64,000 bases of DNA from Arthrobacter zhaoxinii (GCF_024385505.1 NZ_JANFLT010000002.1:310001-374000), one strand, 5' to 3'. Positions 34,232 to 43,529 are shown, counted from the first letter of the stretch. Made by a program: numbers and translations. Notes: generated from the letters alone by a model not told the origin.

Positions 34232-35592
34232 AAACGATCGTAGTGGTGGGCGACGTCCTCCTCGACACGGACATTTCCGGTACCGCCCAGCGGCTCTCCC
34301 CCGACGCGCCCGTCCCCGTCGTGGAGGTGGACGACGTCGGCCGGCGGGCCGGCGGGGCGGGGCTGGTGGCGCGGATGCTGGAACGGGACGGCTGGCAGGT
34401 CCATCTGGTGACGGTACTGTCCGACGACGACGCCTCCGGACTGCTGCGGTCCGCGCTGGCCGGCATCCCGCTGACCTGCGGCCCGTCGGACGCGCCCACC
34501 CCGGTCAAGACCCGGATCCGGGCCGGCACCCACGCCGTCGTCCGCTTCGACTCCGGCTGCTCCCCCGCCCCGGTCCCCGCGGTCACCGCACAGATGTTGT
34601 CCGTCGTGGCGGCAGCCGACGCGGTGGTGGTGGCCGACTACGGCCGAGGGCTCGCCGCCAATCCCGCCCTGCGGGACCTGCTGGAGATCCTGGCCCAGCG
34701 CATCCCCGTGGTCTGGGACCCGCATCCGGCCGGGGCCGAGCCGGTACCCGGCGTCGCGGCCGTCACACCAAACCTGGCCGAAGCCCTGCAGACCGCCGGG
34801 CAGGTACCGGGCGGCGTTCCGGCGGCATTACGCGCAGCCGAACAGCTGCTGACCCGCTGGCAGAGCCGATCGGTGGTCATCACCATGGGAGCACAGGGGG
34901 CGCTGGCCCTCCCCGCGGCGGGCCTGGCGCAGGTCCTTCCCGCCCCGAAGATTTCCGTGGACGATCCGTGCGGTGCCGGGGACCGGTTTGCCGCTTCACT
35001 TACTGCCCGCCTGCTCGACGGCGCCGGGCTGGAGGCCGCCGCCGAAGACGCCGTGACCGCCGCGGCCGCCTTCCTGGCCGCCGGTGGTGTGGCCGGCCTC
35101 GACGCAGGGGAATTTCTGCGGCTGCCGGGCCCCGAAACGCCGGACGCCATGGCGACGGCGGCGCGGATCCGGGAACGCGGCGGAACCGTGGTGGCCACCG
35201 GCGGCTGCTTCGACCTGCTGCATGCCGGCCATGCCCGGACCCTGCTGGCAGCCCGCGGTCTGGGCGACTGTTTGATTGTCTGCCTGAACTCCGATGATTC
35301 CGTCCGGCGGCTCAAAGGCGAGCAGCGCCCGATCATCGGCGTCGGGGACCGGGCGGAACTGCTGCAGGCCCTGGAATGCGTGGACGGTGTGCTGGTCTTC
35401 GAGGAGAACACCCCTGCGGCGGTGCTGGAGCGCCTGCGGCCGGACATCTGGGTCAAGGGCGGGGACTACCGCGAAGACCAGCTCCCGGAGGCCGCGCTGA
35501 TCCGTTCCTGGGGCGGGGAGACCGTCACCGTCCCGTTCCATCCGGCGCGGTCCACCACCGCCCTGGCCTCCGCACTGGCAAAGGTCGGCTAG
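34228..35592 (+). CDS. Bifunctional heptose kinase/nucleotidyltransferase, HldE-like copy 1
   Basis: A 454-residue two-domain protein. Residues 1-300 are a PfkB-type kinase (VVVGDVLLDTDISGTAQRLS, phosphate loop DDPCGAGDRFAASL); residues about 320-454 are a nucleotidyltransferase (ATGGCFDLLHAGHARTLL with the HxGH motif, IWVKGGDYREDQLPEA). This matches HldE, which phosphorylates heptose 7-phosphate at C1 and later adds AMP. The early kinase segment AGGAGLVARML departs from the usual PGGAxNxAxN pattern, which touches sugar and may indicate changed substrate. GTG 34228 has AGGAGG upstream and overlaps gmhA. Confidence 0.85.
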   Translation: MKTIVVVGDVLLDTDISGTAQRLSPDAPVPVVEVDDVGRRAGGAGLVARMLERDGWQVHLVTVLSDDDASGLLRSALAGIPLTCGPSDAPTPVKTRIRAGTHAVVRFDSGCSPAPVPAVTAQMLSVVAAADAVVVADYGRGLAANPALRDLLEILAQRIPVVWDPHPAGAEPVPGVAAVTPNLAEALQTAGQVPGGVPAALRAAEQLLTRWQSRSVVITMGAQGALALPAAGLAQVLPAPKISVDDPCGAGDRFAASLTARLLDGAGLEAAAEDAVTAAAAFLAAGGVAGLDAGEFLRLPGPETPDAMATAARIRERGGTVVATGGCFDLLHAGHARTLLAARGLGDCLIVCLNSDDSVRRLKGEQRPIIGVGDRAELLQALECVDGVLVFEENTPAAVLERLRPDIWVKGGDYREDQLPEAALIRSWGGETVTVPFHPARSTTALASALAKVG

Positions 35593-35631
35593 GCGAACTG
35601 ACTCAGACCCGATCTACCGAAAGGAAATCCC

Positions 35632-36405
35632 ATGAGCTTGAACCCTGTGACCCCCCTACCTGCGACCGTCCCCGACCCAACCCCGGACCCCGCCCTTCGG
35701 GGGCCCCGCCTGCAGACCGCCTTCCGCGGCCGCGTCCTGGTGACCGGCGGTGGATCCGGGCTTGGCGCCGCCGTCACAGCTGCCGTCACCGCCGCCGGGG
35801 GCAGCGTGGTGGTGCTGGACCGCGATGTCAGCTCGGTTACCGAAGCCAAGGCCCTGCAGGTTGACGTCGCGGACCGCGCCTCGGTGGAAGTAGCGGTCCG
35901 CGAAGCGGCGTTGATGCTCGGCGGGCTGGATGCCGTGGTCACCGCCGCGGGAATTGACCGGTGCGGGCGGCTGGAGGACGTGGCGGCCGCCGAATGGGAG
36001 AAAGTGATCAGCGTGAACCTGCTCGGCACGGTATCCGTAATCCGGGCGGCGCTGCCGTACCTGACTGTTTCCCACGGCCGGGTGGTCACGGTGGCGTCCT
36101 CGCTGGGCATCAAGGCGGTGGCCGATGCGACGGCGTACTGCGCCTCCAAGTTCGGGGTGATCGGGTTCAGCCGGGCACTGGCGGCCGAGACCCGCGGACA
36201 GGTGGGCGTGACCACCATGATTCCGGCCGGCATGAAGACCCGGTTCTTCGACGACCGCACGGAGCAGTACCGCCCGCAGGACGACTCGCGGTTGAACGAT
36301 CCGGAGAACGTGGCCGCGGCGATCCTCTTTGTGCTGGGGCAGCCGCAGGGCAGCGAAGTGCGCGAAATGGTCATCTGCCATGAGGAGGAGGAATCCTGGC
36401 CGTGA
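35632..36405 (+). CDS. Classical SDR oxidoreductase at end of heptose operon
   Basis: A 257-residue short-chain dehydrogenase. The cofactor loop is VLVTGGGSGLGAAV, the active site Ser is in VVTVASSLG, and the catalytic Tyr/Lys are in ATAYCASKFG. It lacks the long C-terminal domain of HldD, so it is not the ADP-heptose 6-epimerase. The 24-residue Pro-rich N-terminus is unusual. It begins 39 bases after HldE with GAAAGGAA upstream, so it belongs to the operon and may oxidise or reduce a sugar or glycan intermediate. Confidence 0.83.
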   Translation: MSLNPVTPLPATVPDPTPDPALRGPRLQTAFRGRVLVTGGGSGLGAAVTAAVTAAGGSVVVLDRDVSSVTEAKALQVDVADRASVEVAVREAALMLGGLDAVVTAAGIDRCGRLEDVAAAEWEKVISVNLLGTVSVIRAALPYLTVSHGRVVTVASSLGIKAVADATAYCASKFGVIGFSRALAAETRGQVGVTTMIPAGMKTRFFDDRTEQYRPQDDSRLNDPENVAAAILFVLGQPQGSEVREMVICHEEEESWP

Positions 36406-36620
36406 CCGGGGATTGCTTACGACAGGCGCAACAGCATGGTGTCCGAACCCTTGTGCCTGTCCGACGACGGCCCTCATCAGTGCGGTGCCGGCACCGCTGC
36501 CGCGGTGCCCGGGCAGGACTCCCATGGTCAGCTCGGGGATCGCATCCGACACGAAGCCGCAGCCGGGATCGGCTTCGCTCAGCACGCGCGCAGGTACATG
36601 GGACCCGGCCCTAATCGCTG
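36394..36620 (-). pseudogene. Remnant of a GNAT acetyltransferase
   Basis: On the minus strand a frame reads FVSDAIPELTMGVLPGHRGS followed by GAGTALMRAVVGQAQ, the beta4 strand and acetyl-CoA pyrophosphate loop (R-G-x-G-x-G/A) of GNAT acetyltransferases. The expected C-terminal half (N-x2-A-x2-x-Y-x-x-x-G-F) does not follow; the frame runs into the SDR gene instead. No start or full domain is present. It occupies most of the 322-base gap between the SDR and the P-loop gene. Confidence 0.55.
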
Positions 36621-36659
36621 TTAGCCAATACCCTGCCTCGAAACAGCGGCGGTGGTCCT

Positions 36660-36687
36660 TTCGTCACCGGTTCCCCTTCCCTATGAT
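36660..36687 (+). promoter_or_regulatory. Putative promoter of the P-loop protein gene
   Basis: TATGAT at 36682-36687 matches the -10 consensus closely, with TTCGTC at 36660-36665 as a weak -35 at 16 bp. It overlaps the in-frame ATG at 36683, which argues that translation starts later, at GTG 36728. Confidence 0.4.
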
Positions 36688-36727
36688 CACTGCAGACTGC
36701 ATTTTCTTCCTAGGTCCCGGGGGCTGC

Positions 36728-37240
36728 GTGACGACCGTAGATCAGGCCGTATTTATTGGCGGCCGTGCCGGGGTGGGCAAGACCAGCGTCGCCATGGCCC
36801 TGCATTCCCTGCTGGCCGGGCGCGGGGTCCGCCACTGTGTCATTGAGGGAGACAACCTGGACCTGGCGTACCCGGAACCGTGGGAACACGGGCTGGCGGC
36901 ACGGAACCTGCAGGCTATGTGGGCTAACTACCGGGAGCTGGGCTATGACCGGCTGATCTATACCAACACCGTAAGCGTCCTGGAAATGGATTCCCTGGCG
37001 GCGGCCATGGGCACCAACCCGGTGGTCCGCGGCATCCTGCTCACGGCCACGGATCGATCCGCGTTGGAGCGGCTCTCGCTGCGGGAACGCGGAGCGGAAC
37101 TGGAGCGGCACGCCGCCCGGAGCAACGCCATGGCAAAAATCCTCGCGGACCAGGCGCCGACGAATGTCCTGGCGGTGGACACCGACACCAAGGGCATCGA
37201 GCAGGTTGCCGGAGAAATACTGCTCCATTTGGGCTGGTGA
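36728..37240 (+). CDS. P-loop ATPase/kinase-like protein
   Basis: A 170-residue protein with a Walker A motif in VFIGGRAGVGKTSVAMAL, followed by VIEGDNLDLAYPEPW, a pattern like small-molecule kinases (adenylylsulfate- or gluconate-kinase fold) in which the Asp after beta2 binds substrate. LLTATDRSALERLSLRERG suggests a lid with arginines. The substrate is unknown. The start GTG 36728 is favoured because an apparent -10 box covers the alternative ATG at 36683; the N-terminus VTTVDQAVFIGG then begins directly with the first strand. Confidence 0.72.
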   Translation: MTTVDQAVFIGGRAGVGKTSVAMALHSLLAGRGVRHCVIEGDNLDLAYPEPWEHGLAARNLQAMWANYRELGYDRLIYTNTVSVLEMDSLAAAMGTNPVVRGILLTATDRSALERLSLRERGAELERHAARSNAMAKILADQAPTNVLAVDTDTKGIEQVAGEILLHLGW

Positions 37241-37280
37241 GCCTGCACGCGCTCCGAGGAAGCGGATCCGGCGGTGACCG

Positions 37281-37568
37281 CTACTCCCGGGCGCGGGTAT
37301 CCGCCGCGGCGGAGTTTCGGGCACCGTTGCCGGTTCCGTCCGGTGCGCCGTCGTCGTCCATGTCCCCCGGCTCCCACCGGAGCAGGTCCCCGGGCTGGCA
37401 GTCAAGTGCCTCGCAGAGGGCGGCGAGGGTGGTGAAGCGGACCGCTTTGGCGCGCCCGTTTTTCAGCACGGCCAGGTTCGCGGGGGTAATGCCGATCAGT
37501 TCGGCCAGCGTTCCCACGGGCATTTTCCGCCGGGCGAGCATCACGTCGATATCCACGATGATCGGCAT
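37281..37568 (-). CDS. XRE family transcriptional regulator (YozG-like)
   Basis: A 95-residue protein. Residues 1-70 form a Cro/C1-type HTH (DVMLARRKMPVGTLAELIGITPANLAVLKNGRAKAVRFTTLAALCEALDCQPGDLL pattern), the YozG-like branch; the tail is an acidic, disordered stretch. Its ATG overlaps the stop of the DUF2975 gene (TGATG), so the two are translated together. Such pairs are widespread and the regulator is usually linked to its membrane partner; the signal is not known. Confidence 0.87.
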   Translation of the reverse strand: MPIIVDIDVMLARRKMPVGTLAELIGITPANLAVLKNGRAKAVRFTTLAALCEALDCQPGDLLRWEPGDMDDDGAPDGTGNGARNSAAADTRARE

Positions 37569-38059
37569 CAGATAACACCGCCCAGTTCGGTGCGGAGCCG
37601 GGCGGCTTCGGCGGCCGTTGCGACAGCAGAGGCCAGCAGGGCCCGCATCACCAGCATCAACAGGGCACCCGCAGCGACTGTTATGCCCGCTCCCCCGATC
37701 AGCAGGACAATGCCCGGCGCCGCTTCCTCGCCGGGAGCCAGCACGGCTCCCAGGGCGAACAGCAGCAGGGCTGCGGCCGTGATGGCACCAATGATGACAT
37801 CCACGTAGCGGAAGGCGGCGGAGGAAAAGACAGTCCCCCGCCGCACCATGGTCAGCAGCCGCCAGACACAGACCAGACAGATCTGGAACGCCAGAATGCC
37901 CAGCACCACGATGAGGAGCACCGGCACCCGGACCGCTTCGGCACCGGCCTCGGCCAGGTCGATACCGAACAGCGGCACCATCACGGCCTGGACAAACAGG
38001 CTGCCGAGGAGCACCAGGGCCAGGACTATTCGCAGCACCAGAATCATTGCTTTTCCCAT
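37568..38059 (-). CDS. DUF2975 membrane protein
   Basis: A 163-residue protein with four hydrophobic segments (LVLRIVLALVLLGSLFVQAV, VLLIVVLGILAFQICLVCVW, VDVIIGAITAAALLLFALGAV, GIVLLIGGAGITVAAGALLML). It belongs to DUF2975, a family found beside YozG-like XRE regulators, as here. Function is not established; a membrane sensor for the regulator or a stress-linked membrane protein is possible. The start ATG 38059 is chosen as the residue before the first helix; an ATG at 38086 would add nine residues. Confidence 0.8.
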   Translation of the reverse strand: MGKAMILVLRIVLALVLLGSLFVQAVMVPLFGIDLAEAGAEAVRVPVLLIVVLGILAFQICLVCVWRLLTMVRRGTVFSSAAFRYVDVIIGAITAAALLLFALGAVLAPGEEAAPGIVLLIGGAGITVAAGALLMLVMRALLASAVATAAEAARLRTELGGVI

Positions 38060-38110
38060 GAGGCTCTCCCTGCGGAAGCACTGCATCTATTGACGGACAA
38101 TCAATACTTA

Positions 38111-38121
38111 TCGATTATCGA
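38111..38121. promoter_or_regulatory. Palindrome upstream of DUF2975/XRE operon
   Basis: TCGAT-T-ATCGA is a perfect odd palindrome 52 bases upstream of the DUF2975 start, in an AT-rich patch. TTGCAG on the minus strand (38128-38133) is a possible -35 beside it. An autoregulatory XRE operator is plausible. Confidence 0.4.
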
Positions 38122-38147
38122 GAGATTCTGCAAGAGTGTCGCCGAGT

Positions 38148-39206
38148 CTACGGCGCCGAATCCACCACGGACGTGGTGATGGCAGTCCATGCCGTCACGG
38201 TGCCGGCCGGGACGCCTAAGTAGTCCTTGAGCTGCACCATTCGCTCGCCGATGACCTGACCGGTTTCCGGATCAATGATAATTTCCATCCTGGCCCGGTA
38301 ATCAGTGGTCTTCATTCCCAGGGAGACTCCCCTCCGCCCGTCCAACGCGGCTTCGCTGTCCACCACGGTTACCCCCGGGATCAATGCAATGGCTTGGTAG
38401 AGCGCAGCACGCAGGTCCGCCGGAACAATGACGCCCGCCCGGACGATACCTTGGACAGCCATGAAGGCATTGGCATCCGTGTTCCATCCTTGACCCTCTG
38501 TTTTTTCATAGATCATCTTCAACAATTCATCCGGGTCGCGGGGGGCACTTTCGATGAATTCATTGAGCGGCATTTGTCCTAGGACCTCCCATGCGAAGCC
38601 CTCCCATTGGCCGCCGGGTGCACGCAGGACCTCGCTTTCGTCCATCTGTATTCCGTCTGCCTGCAGGTCTGCCTTCATCCTTTCGGACGCCTCCCGGGAC
38701 CCTTCGCCGAAGAATTGCACCGGCACGCTGGGCTCCAGGGACCAGACCCACTCCGCCGTCCGGTCCGCAGGCACATACATCTGTGTATCGATACTGGATA
38801 GCCAACGGGGAGTAGTGTCTCCGAGCTGCCCTGACGCGAACGTCATAGCGACACCGGTGGTGTCGACCAACAGGTACTGCCCCGGCTCCAGCACCGGGTC
38901 GGAGGTGGCAATGGTCGATGCCGCTGCGTCGTTGAGGACATCGGCTGCCTCCGCCGTCACCCCCGGGCGTTCGCCCGAACCCATGACATCTACCACCACC
39001 AGCGTCGCGACGAGTGCCACAGCCGCGGCGGAAGCAAACAGAGTGCGGCGCCAGGGCCGCACGGGATGCAGCACCGGTGCCGGGGTTTGATGTGCGGATT
39101 CATCCGCCGCCCTTTGCATCAGCTTCTCCCGCCCGGCGGCCAGGACGGCCGGGGGTACGGTTCCGGTGGTGTTACGCGTTGCGCGGAGCAGGTGCAGTTC
39201 GTCCAT
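38148..39206 (-). CDS. CU044_5270 family membrane protein (sigma-associated)
   Basis: A 352-residue protein. The first 50 residues are cytoplasmic (MDELHLLRATRNTTGTVPPAVLAAGREKL), a membrane helix follows (LFASAAAVALVATLVVVDVM), and about 280 residues lie outside, with the YLLVDTTGVAM, TAEWVWSLEP and YRARMEIIIDPETGQVIGER segments typical of CU044_5270 proteins. The family is encoded with ECF sigma factors, as here, and probably acts as anti-sigma or envelope sensor. It overlaps the sigma gene by 35 bases. A GTG at 39212 is an alternative start. Confidence 0.82.
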   Translation of the reverse strand: MDELHLLRATRNTTGTVPPAVLAAGREKLMQRAADESAHQTPAPVLHPVRPWRRTLFASAAAVALVATLVVVDVMGSGERPGVTAEAADVLNDAAASTIATSDPVLEPGQYLLVDTTGVAMTFASGQLGDTTPRWLSSIDTQMYVPADRTAEWVWSLEPSVPVQFFGEGSREASERMKADLQADGIQMDESEVLRAPGGQWEGFAWEVLGQMPLNEFIESAPRDPDELLKMIYEKTEGQGWNTDANAFMAVQGIVRAGVIVPADLRAALYQAIALIPGVTVVDSEAALDGRRGVSLGMKTTDYRARMEIIIDPETGQVIGERMVQLKDYLGVPAGTVTAWTAITTSVVDSAP

Positions 39207-39768
39207 GATCACTGTCCATTTCGTCGAAAAGGGCGAAGCCGAGGTCGGCCCGGAGCTTGCGCCGGGCGCGGTTGATGCGGGAACGGACGGTGCCGATAGG
39301 CACGCCGGTGGCGGTGGCGATTCCGTCGTAGGTCAGGTCCGCCCAGGCGTAGAGCAGTATGGCTTCCCGGTCGATCGGGGCCAGCGCATGCAGTGCAGCC
39401 CCAATCCGGGACCGGTCGCCGTCGGCATCGATTTTCGCGTCCACGTCTTCCAGCCCGTCGGCGGCATGTCCGCGGCCGCCGTTCCGGGCCAAGGCCCGCA
39501 GCATGCGGGCTTCGGCACGGTGATGCCGACGCAGCAGATTGGTGGCGATGCCGAAGAGCCAAGGCCGCACGGCCTCGGACGGCCCCTCGAAGCCAGCCCT
39601 GCGCTCGAAGGCGATCAGGAAGGTTTCCGCCATCACGTCTACGGCGGCAAAGTCGCCGGCACGGCGGGCCGCGTACCGGTAGATGTCCGGCGCATGCCGG
39701 TCATAGAGTTCCCCGAATATGGCAGGGCCGCTGTGCGAGAACTCCACAATCTCTTTGTCTGTCTTCAC
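39172..39768 (-). CDS. ECF RNA polymerase sigma factor with CU044_5270 partner
   Basis: A 198-residue sigma factor. Region 2 includes AIFGELYDRHAPDIYRYAARRAG and VMAETFLIAFERRAGFEG; WLFGIATNLLRRHHR ends it. Region 4 includes LHALAPIDREAILLYAWADLTYDGIATATGVPIGTVRSRINRARRKL. The 3' end overlaps the CU044_5270 gene, giving the classic sigma/regulator arrangement, probably for envelope stress. The regulon cannot be read from the window. Confidence 0.9.
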   Translation of the reverse strand: MKTDKEIVEFSHSGPAIFGELYDRHAPDIYRYAARRAGDFAAVDVMAETFLIAFERRAGFEGPSEAVRPWLFGIATNLLRRHHRAEARMLRALARNGGRGHAADGLEDVDAKIDADGDRSRIGAALHALAPIDREAILLYAWADLTYDGIATATGVPIGTVRSRINRARRKLRADLGFALFDEMDSDHGRTAPAPRNA

Positions 39769-39852
39769 ACCTTGTAATGCCCGCTCACCGGCAATGGTTC
39801 ACGGTTCCCCCGGATTTCTTTTCGACGGCTGCCCCTCTGGACAACATGCACA

Positions 39853-39906
39853 TTAAACGACGACGGCGCCGCCCGGACTCGCAGGGAGTCCGGCGCGGCG
39901 CCGTCG
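39853..39906 (-). terminator. Rho-independent terminator of gap
   Basis: A long GC-rich hairpin (CGACGGCGCCGC... pairing with GCGGCGCCGTCG, with an inner GGACTC/GAGTCC stem) lies 17 bases after the gap stop. On the minus strand it is followed by TCGTTTAATG. Strong intrinsic terminator. Confidence 0.85.
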
Positions 39907-39922
39907 GGCGTACTTCTTGAGA

Positions 39923-40975
<1,053 letters not shown>

Positions 40976-40987
40976 TTCTCTCCTATA

Positions 40988-41016
40988 ATTATGCTGTTAT
41001 TACCGCCACACGTCAA
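40988..41016 (-). promoter_or_regulatory. Promoter of gap
   Basis: On the minus strand TTGACG (41011-41016) and CATAAT (40988-40993) are separated by exactly 17 bp, close to the housekeeping sigma consensus. Transcription would start near 40981, directly before the palindrome. TATAAT at 40984-40989 on the plus strand may serve the divergent ROK gene. Confidence 0.7.
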
Positions 41017-41028
41017 AAGGCCACTTCC

Positions 41029-42234
41029 ATGGACGCCTCCGCAAACACCCCGCAGCTGCTGCGCCGCACTAACCTGCGCGCCGTGCTGGAGGTGCTCCGT
41101 GCCGCCCCGTCCGTCACGGGCACCGACCTGATTAATGCCACCGGCCTGACCCGGGCCACGGTGATTGCGGTCTGTGACGATCTGATTGCCCGCGGCTGGG
41201 CCCGCGAAACCGACTCCCCGCGCCTCGACCGGCAGAAAGGCCGGCCCGCCCGCCGGTTCGAGTTCAACGAAAGTGCCGGCTACGTCCTGGGGCTCGACGT
41301 CGGCATCGCCACCGTCCGCGTGCTGGCCGCGGACCTGGCGGGCGCCGTCGTCGGCGAATCAGAGGCACGGTTCCCGCGTCACGGCGGGGAACCGGAACAA
41401 CGACGCCGGGTAGTCACCGAGGCCGTCGACGCCGCACTGGAGAACGCCGGGATTTCCTCGTCGGCTGTGCTGTGCGCCGGGATGGGCATTGCCGCCCAGG
41501 TGACCGGGGCGGGTGTTATGGCCCCGGGGCAGGATGTGGCGCCAATGTTTGATCTCGGGTTGAGTTCCACCTTCAGTGAGGCCCGAGGCTGGCCGCTACT
41601 GGTGGAAAATGATGCCAAACTGGCAGCCCTGGCCGAACGCTGGCGGGGCGTTGGTGCCGGCGAGGACAATCTGGCGGTGATCCTGGCCGGCGAACGCCTG
41701 GGCAGCGGCATCATCGAGTCCGGCCGTCTGCTGCACGGCGCGTCCGGCGGCACCGGGGCGATGGGCGTCCTGGAGCTGGTTGCCGGTGTCGGCAACGAGG
41801 ACGGCATCGCCAAGCTCGCGCGCCTCTGGGGTAGCGCCGCATTGAAGGAAGGGCACAGCGGCAGGATCCGCGAACTCGTGGGACCGGACACCAACCGCGC
41901 CTCGGCACGGCTGGTGTTTGAGGCTGCCGAGGCCGGGGATCCGGTGGCCGAGGAAATCCTGGGCCGGATCGCCCGGCGGATGGCCAGGGTACTGGCCCTT
42001 GTGTCCTCGTTCTTTGATCCCCGGCTTATCGTGATCGGCGGTGCGGTAGCGGCGTCGGCCACGGCCCTTCTGCCCGCCATGACGCAGGAACTCGACCGGT
42101 ATGTGGCGAAGCCGCCCCGCGTTGCCGTCTCGAACCTGGGCACAATGCTCGTGCCCACCGGCGCCGTCCGCCTGGCTCTTGATTATGTGGAGACACACCT
42201 CCTGGACCTGGTGCCCGAACCGCGCCGGGAGTAG
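41029..42234 (+). CDS. ROK family transcriptional regulator
   Basis: A 401-residue repressor type. Residues about 10-75 form a winged HTH (GTDLINATGLTRATVIAVCDDLIARGW); residues 85-395 form the ROK sugar-kinase-like domain (YVLGLDVGIATVRVLAADLAG, AVILAGERLGSGIIESGRLLHGASGGTGAMG). The CxCGxxGC zinc motif of many ROK proteins is absent. ROK repressors bind sugars or sugar phosphates. Being divergent from gap with a strong palindrome between, it probably controls gap and itself. AAAAGG lies 8 bases before the ATG. Confidence 0.88.
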   Translation: MDASANTPQLLRRTNLRAVLEVLRAAPSVTGTDLINATGLTRATVIAVCDDLIARGWARETDSPRLDRQKGRPARRFEFNESAGYVLGLDVGIATVRVLAADLAGAVVGESEARFPRHGGEPEQRRRVVTEAVDAALENAGISSSAVLCAGMGIAAQVTGAGVMAPGQDVAPMFDLGLSSTFSEARGWPLLVENDAKLAALAERWRGVGAGEDNLAVILAGERLGSGIIESGRLLHGASGGTGAMGVLELVAGVGNEDGIAKLARLWGSAALKEGHSGRIRELVGPDTNRASARLVFEAAEAGDPVAEEILGRIARRMARVLALVSSFFDPRLIVIGGAVAASATALLPAMTQELDRYVAKPPRVAVSNLGTMLVPTGAVRLALDYVETHLLDLVPEPRRE

Positions 42235-42237
42235 TGC

Positions 42238-42272
42238 AAAAAAGGGCCGGGTGCCGCTGCACCCGGCCCTTT
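42238..42272. terminator. Bidirectional terminator between ROK and acidic protein genes
   Basis: AAAGGGCCGGGTGC (42241-42254) pairs perfectly with GCACCCGGCCCTTT (42259-42272) around a CGCT loop, with an A-run before and T-run at the end. It serves the two convergent genes. Confidence 0.85.
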
Positions 42273-42283
42273 GACTGCGGAAA

Positions 42284-42784
42284 CTACGCGGGGGCCGACC
42301 CGTCTTCGCTGTCGTTCTCCCGGTCCTCATCCGGTCCGCCGTCGTCGTCGTGCTCACCGTCGTGGTGGCCGTCGTGGTGCCGGCCTTCGCCTTCCTCGGC
42401 GTCCTGGTCCTTCTCCTGGGGACCTTGGCCGCCCGGACCCTGCTCCTCGGCGTCCTCCCGGTCGGGACCCGGTCCGTCGCCGTCGCGGTCACGGTCACCG
42501 TCGCGGTCACGGTCACGGTCACCGTCACGGACGTCGCCGTCGCCGTCGGCGTCCCGGCTCTCCTCGTCCTGGGTGTCCTGCTCGCCCTGGGTGTCCTCGT
42601 CGAACAAATCCCGGCTCTCGTTGTCCCCGGCGTCCTGTTCTTGGGCCGTGGTGCCGGCCTGTTCAAATTCCGTGTTGTCCCCTACTGCGGTACCCGCGAA
42701 GAAGCTGGCAACCAGCAGGCCAACCCCGGCGAGGGCGCCGCCGCCCCAGACGATGGCTTTCCGAGCTCCGCTCCCCATAGCCAT
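42284..42784 (-). CDS. Membrane-anchored acidic Asp/His-rich protein
   Basis: A 166-residue protein. Residues about 8-32 form one membrane helix (AIVWGGGALAGVGLLVASFFAG); the rest is highly acidic and disordered, with Asp-Arg/Asp-Gly dipeptide runs at about 80-105 (DRDRDGDRDRDGDG) and a His cluster HHDGHHDGEHDDDGG near 138-150. The Asp/His composition suggests divalent-metal binding outside the membrane, but no family is recognised. The DNA (about 42475-42560) is built of GTCACG/GTCGCG-like hexamer repeats likely to vary in length. CGGAGGTG precedes the ATG. Confidence 0.65.
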   Translation of the reverse strand: MAMGSGARKAIVWGGGALAGVGLLVASFFAGTAVGDNTEFEQAGTTAQEQDAGDNESRDLFDEDTQGEQDTQDEESRDADGDGDVRDGDRDRDRDGDRDRDGDGPGPDREDAEEQGPGGQGPQEKDQDAEEGEGRHHDGHHDGEHDDDGGPDEDRENDSEDGSAPA

Positions 42785-42986
42785 ATTGGTGTTTCACCTC
42801 CGAATGAGTGGTTTTCTTGCAGTTCCATCTTCAAACCGGATTCTTTGAAAATACTTGAAAAACGCAGCGGGCAAGCAGAAAGCGCGCAGCCATGGAGGCC
42901 GGACGAGCCGCCGAGAGATATATGCCCCCTTGCGTATATGACGCGGATTGCTGCGGCAGGGCGGGCCGGATGAAGCCAGCCTGTGC

Positions 42987-43445
42987 CTAGAACGCCACCA
43001 CCTGCAGCAGACGGCGGAGTTCGCGCTGCTCGGCGGCACTGAGCTTCGCCATGGAGATTTCGGTGGCGCCGTCCACCGCCTCCTTGGCCTTGCCATACAG
43101 GGCATGTCCGTCCTTGGTGGGCACAATGACCTTCGACCGGCGGTCCCTTGGATCGGTCTGACGCTCGACGGCGCCGCGGTGCTCCAGCTCGTCCACGATG
43201 GCCACGATCTGGCTGGGATCCAGCACCAGGAACTGGCTCAGCTCCCGCTGCGTGGGCGCGGTTCCGCCGCAGGCCAGGGACAGCACGGAGTAGTGGCGCA
43301 CCTTCAGCCCGAAGTCGGCCAGCCGGCGGTTGGCCTCCGCCGATCCGATGGACGCGGCGCGCGCCATCAGGAACACGGGTTCGGCACCGAGATCGGTAGC
43401 GGCGAAGCGCGCTGCCTCGGCAACGCCGTCAGGGGAAGTGCTCAT
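42987..43445 (-). CDS. MarR family transcriptional regulator
   Basis: A 152-residue winged-HTH regulator. DNA-recognition residues are in TQRELSQFLVLDPSQIVAIVDELEHRGAVER, with the wing TDPRDRRSKVIVPTKDG. It is divergent from the SDR-amidohydrolase-dehydrogenase-MaoC operon, with palindromic sequence between, so it probably represses that operon until an aromatic acid or CoA-ester inducer binds. The inducer is unknown. Confidence 0.88.
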   Translation of the reverse strand: MSTSPDGVAEAARFAATDLGAEPVFLMARAASIGSAEANRRLADFGLKVRHYSVLSLACGGTAPTQRELSQFLVLDPSQIVAIVDELEHRGAVERQTDPRDRRSKVIVPTKDGHALYGKAKEAVDGATEISMAKLSAAEQRELRRLLQVVAF

Positions 43446-43529
43446 GGAGTGTTTGATCCTTCGGCAGGGGCACGGTAGGACCCCATCCTAGAAGACGGAT
43501 GCAGCTCCTAATAAATGAGGATCATAACT

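Noticed and set aside
35632-36405. HldD, the ADP-heptose 6-epimerase
   Set aside because: At 257 residues with a classical Tyr-x3-Lys in YCASK and no extended C-terminal domain, it is a classical SDR, not an extended-type epimerase.
42271-42780. Arg/Pro-rich plus-strand frames over the acidic protein
   Set aside because: They are complements of Asp/Gly codon repeats, with no ribosome site; the minus-strand gene has a good one plus a membrane helix.
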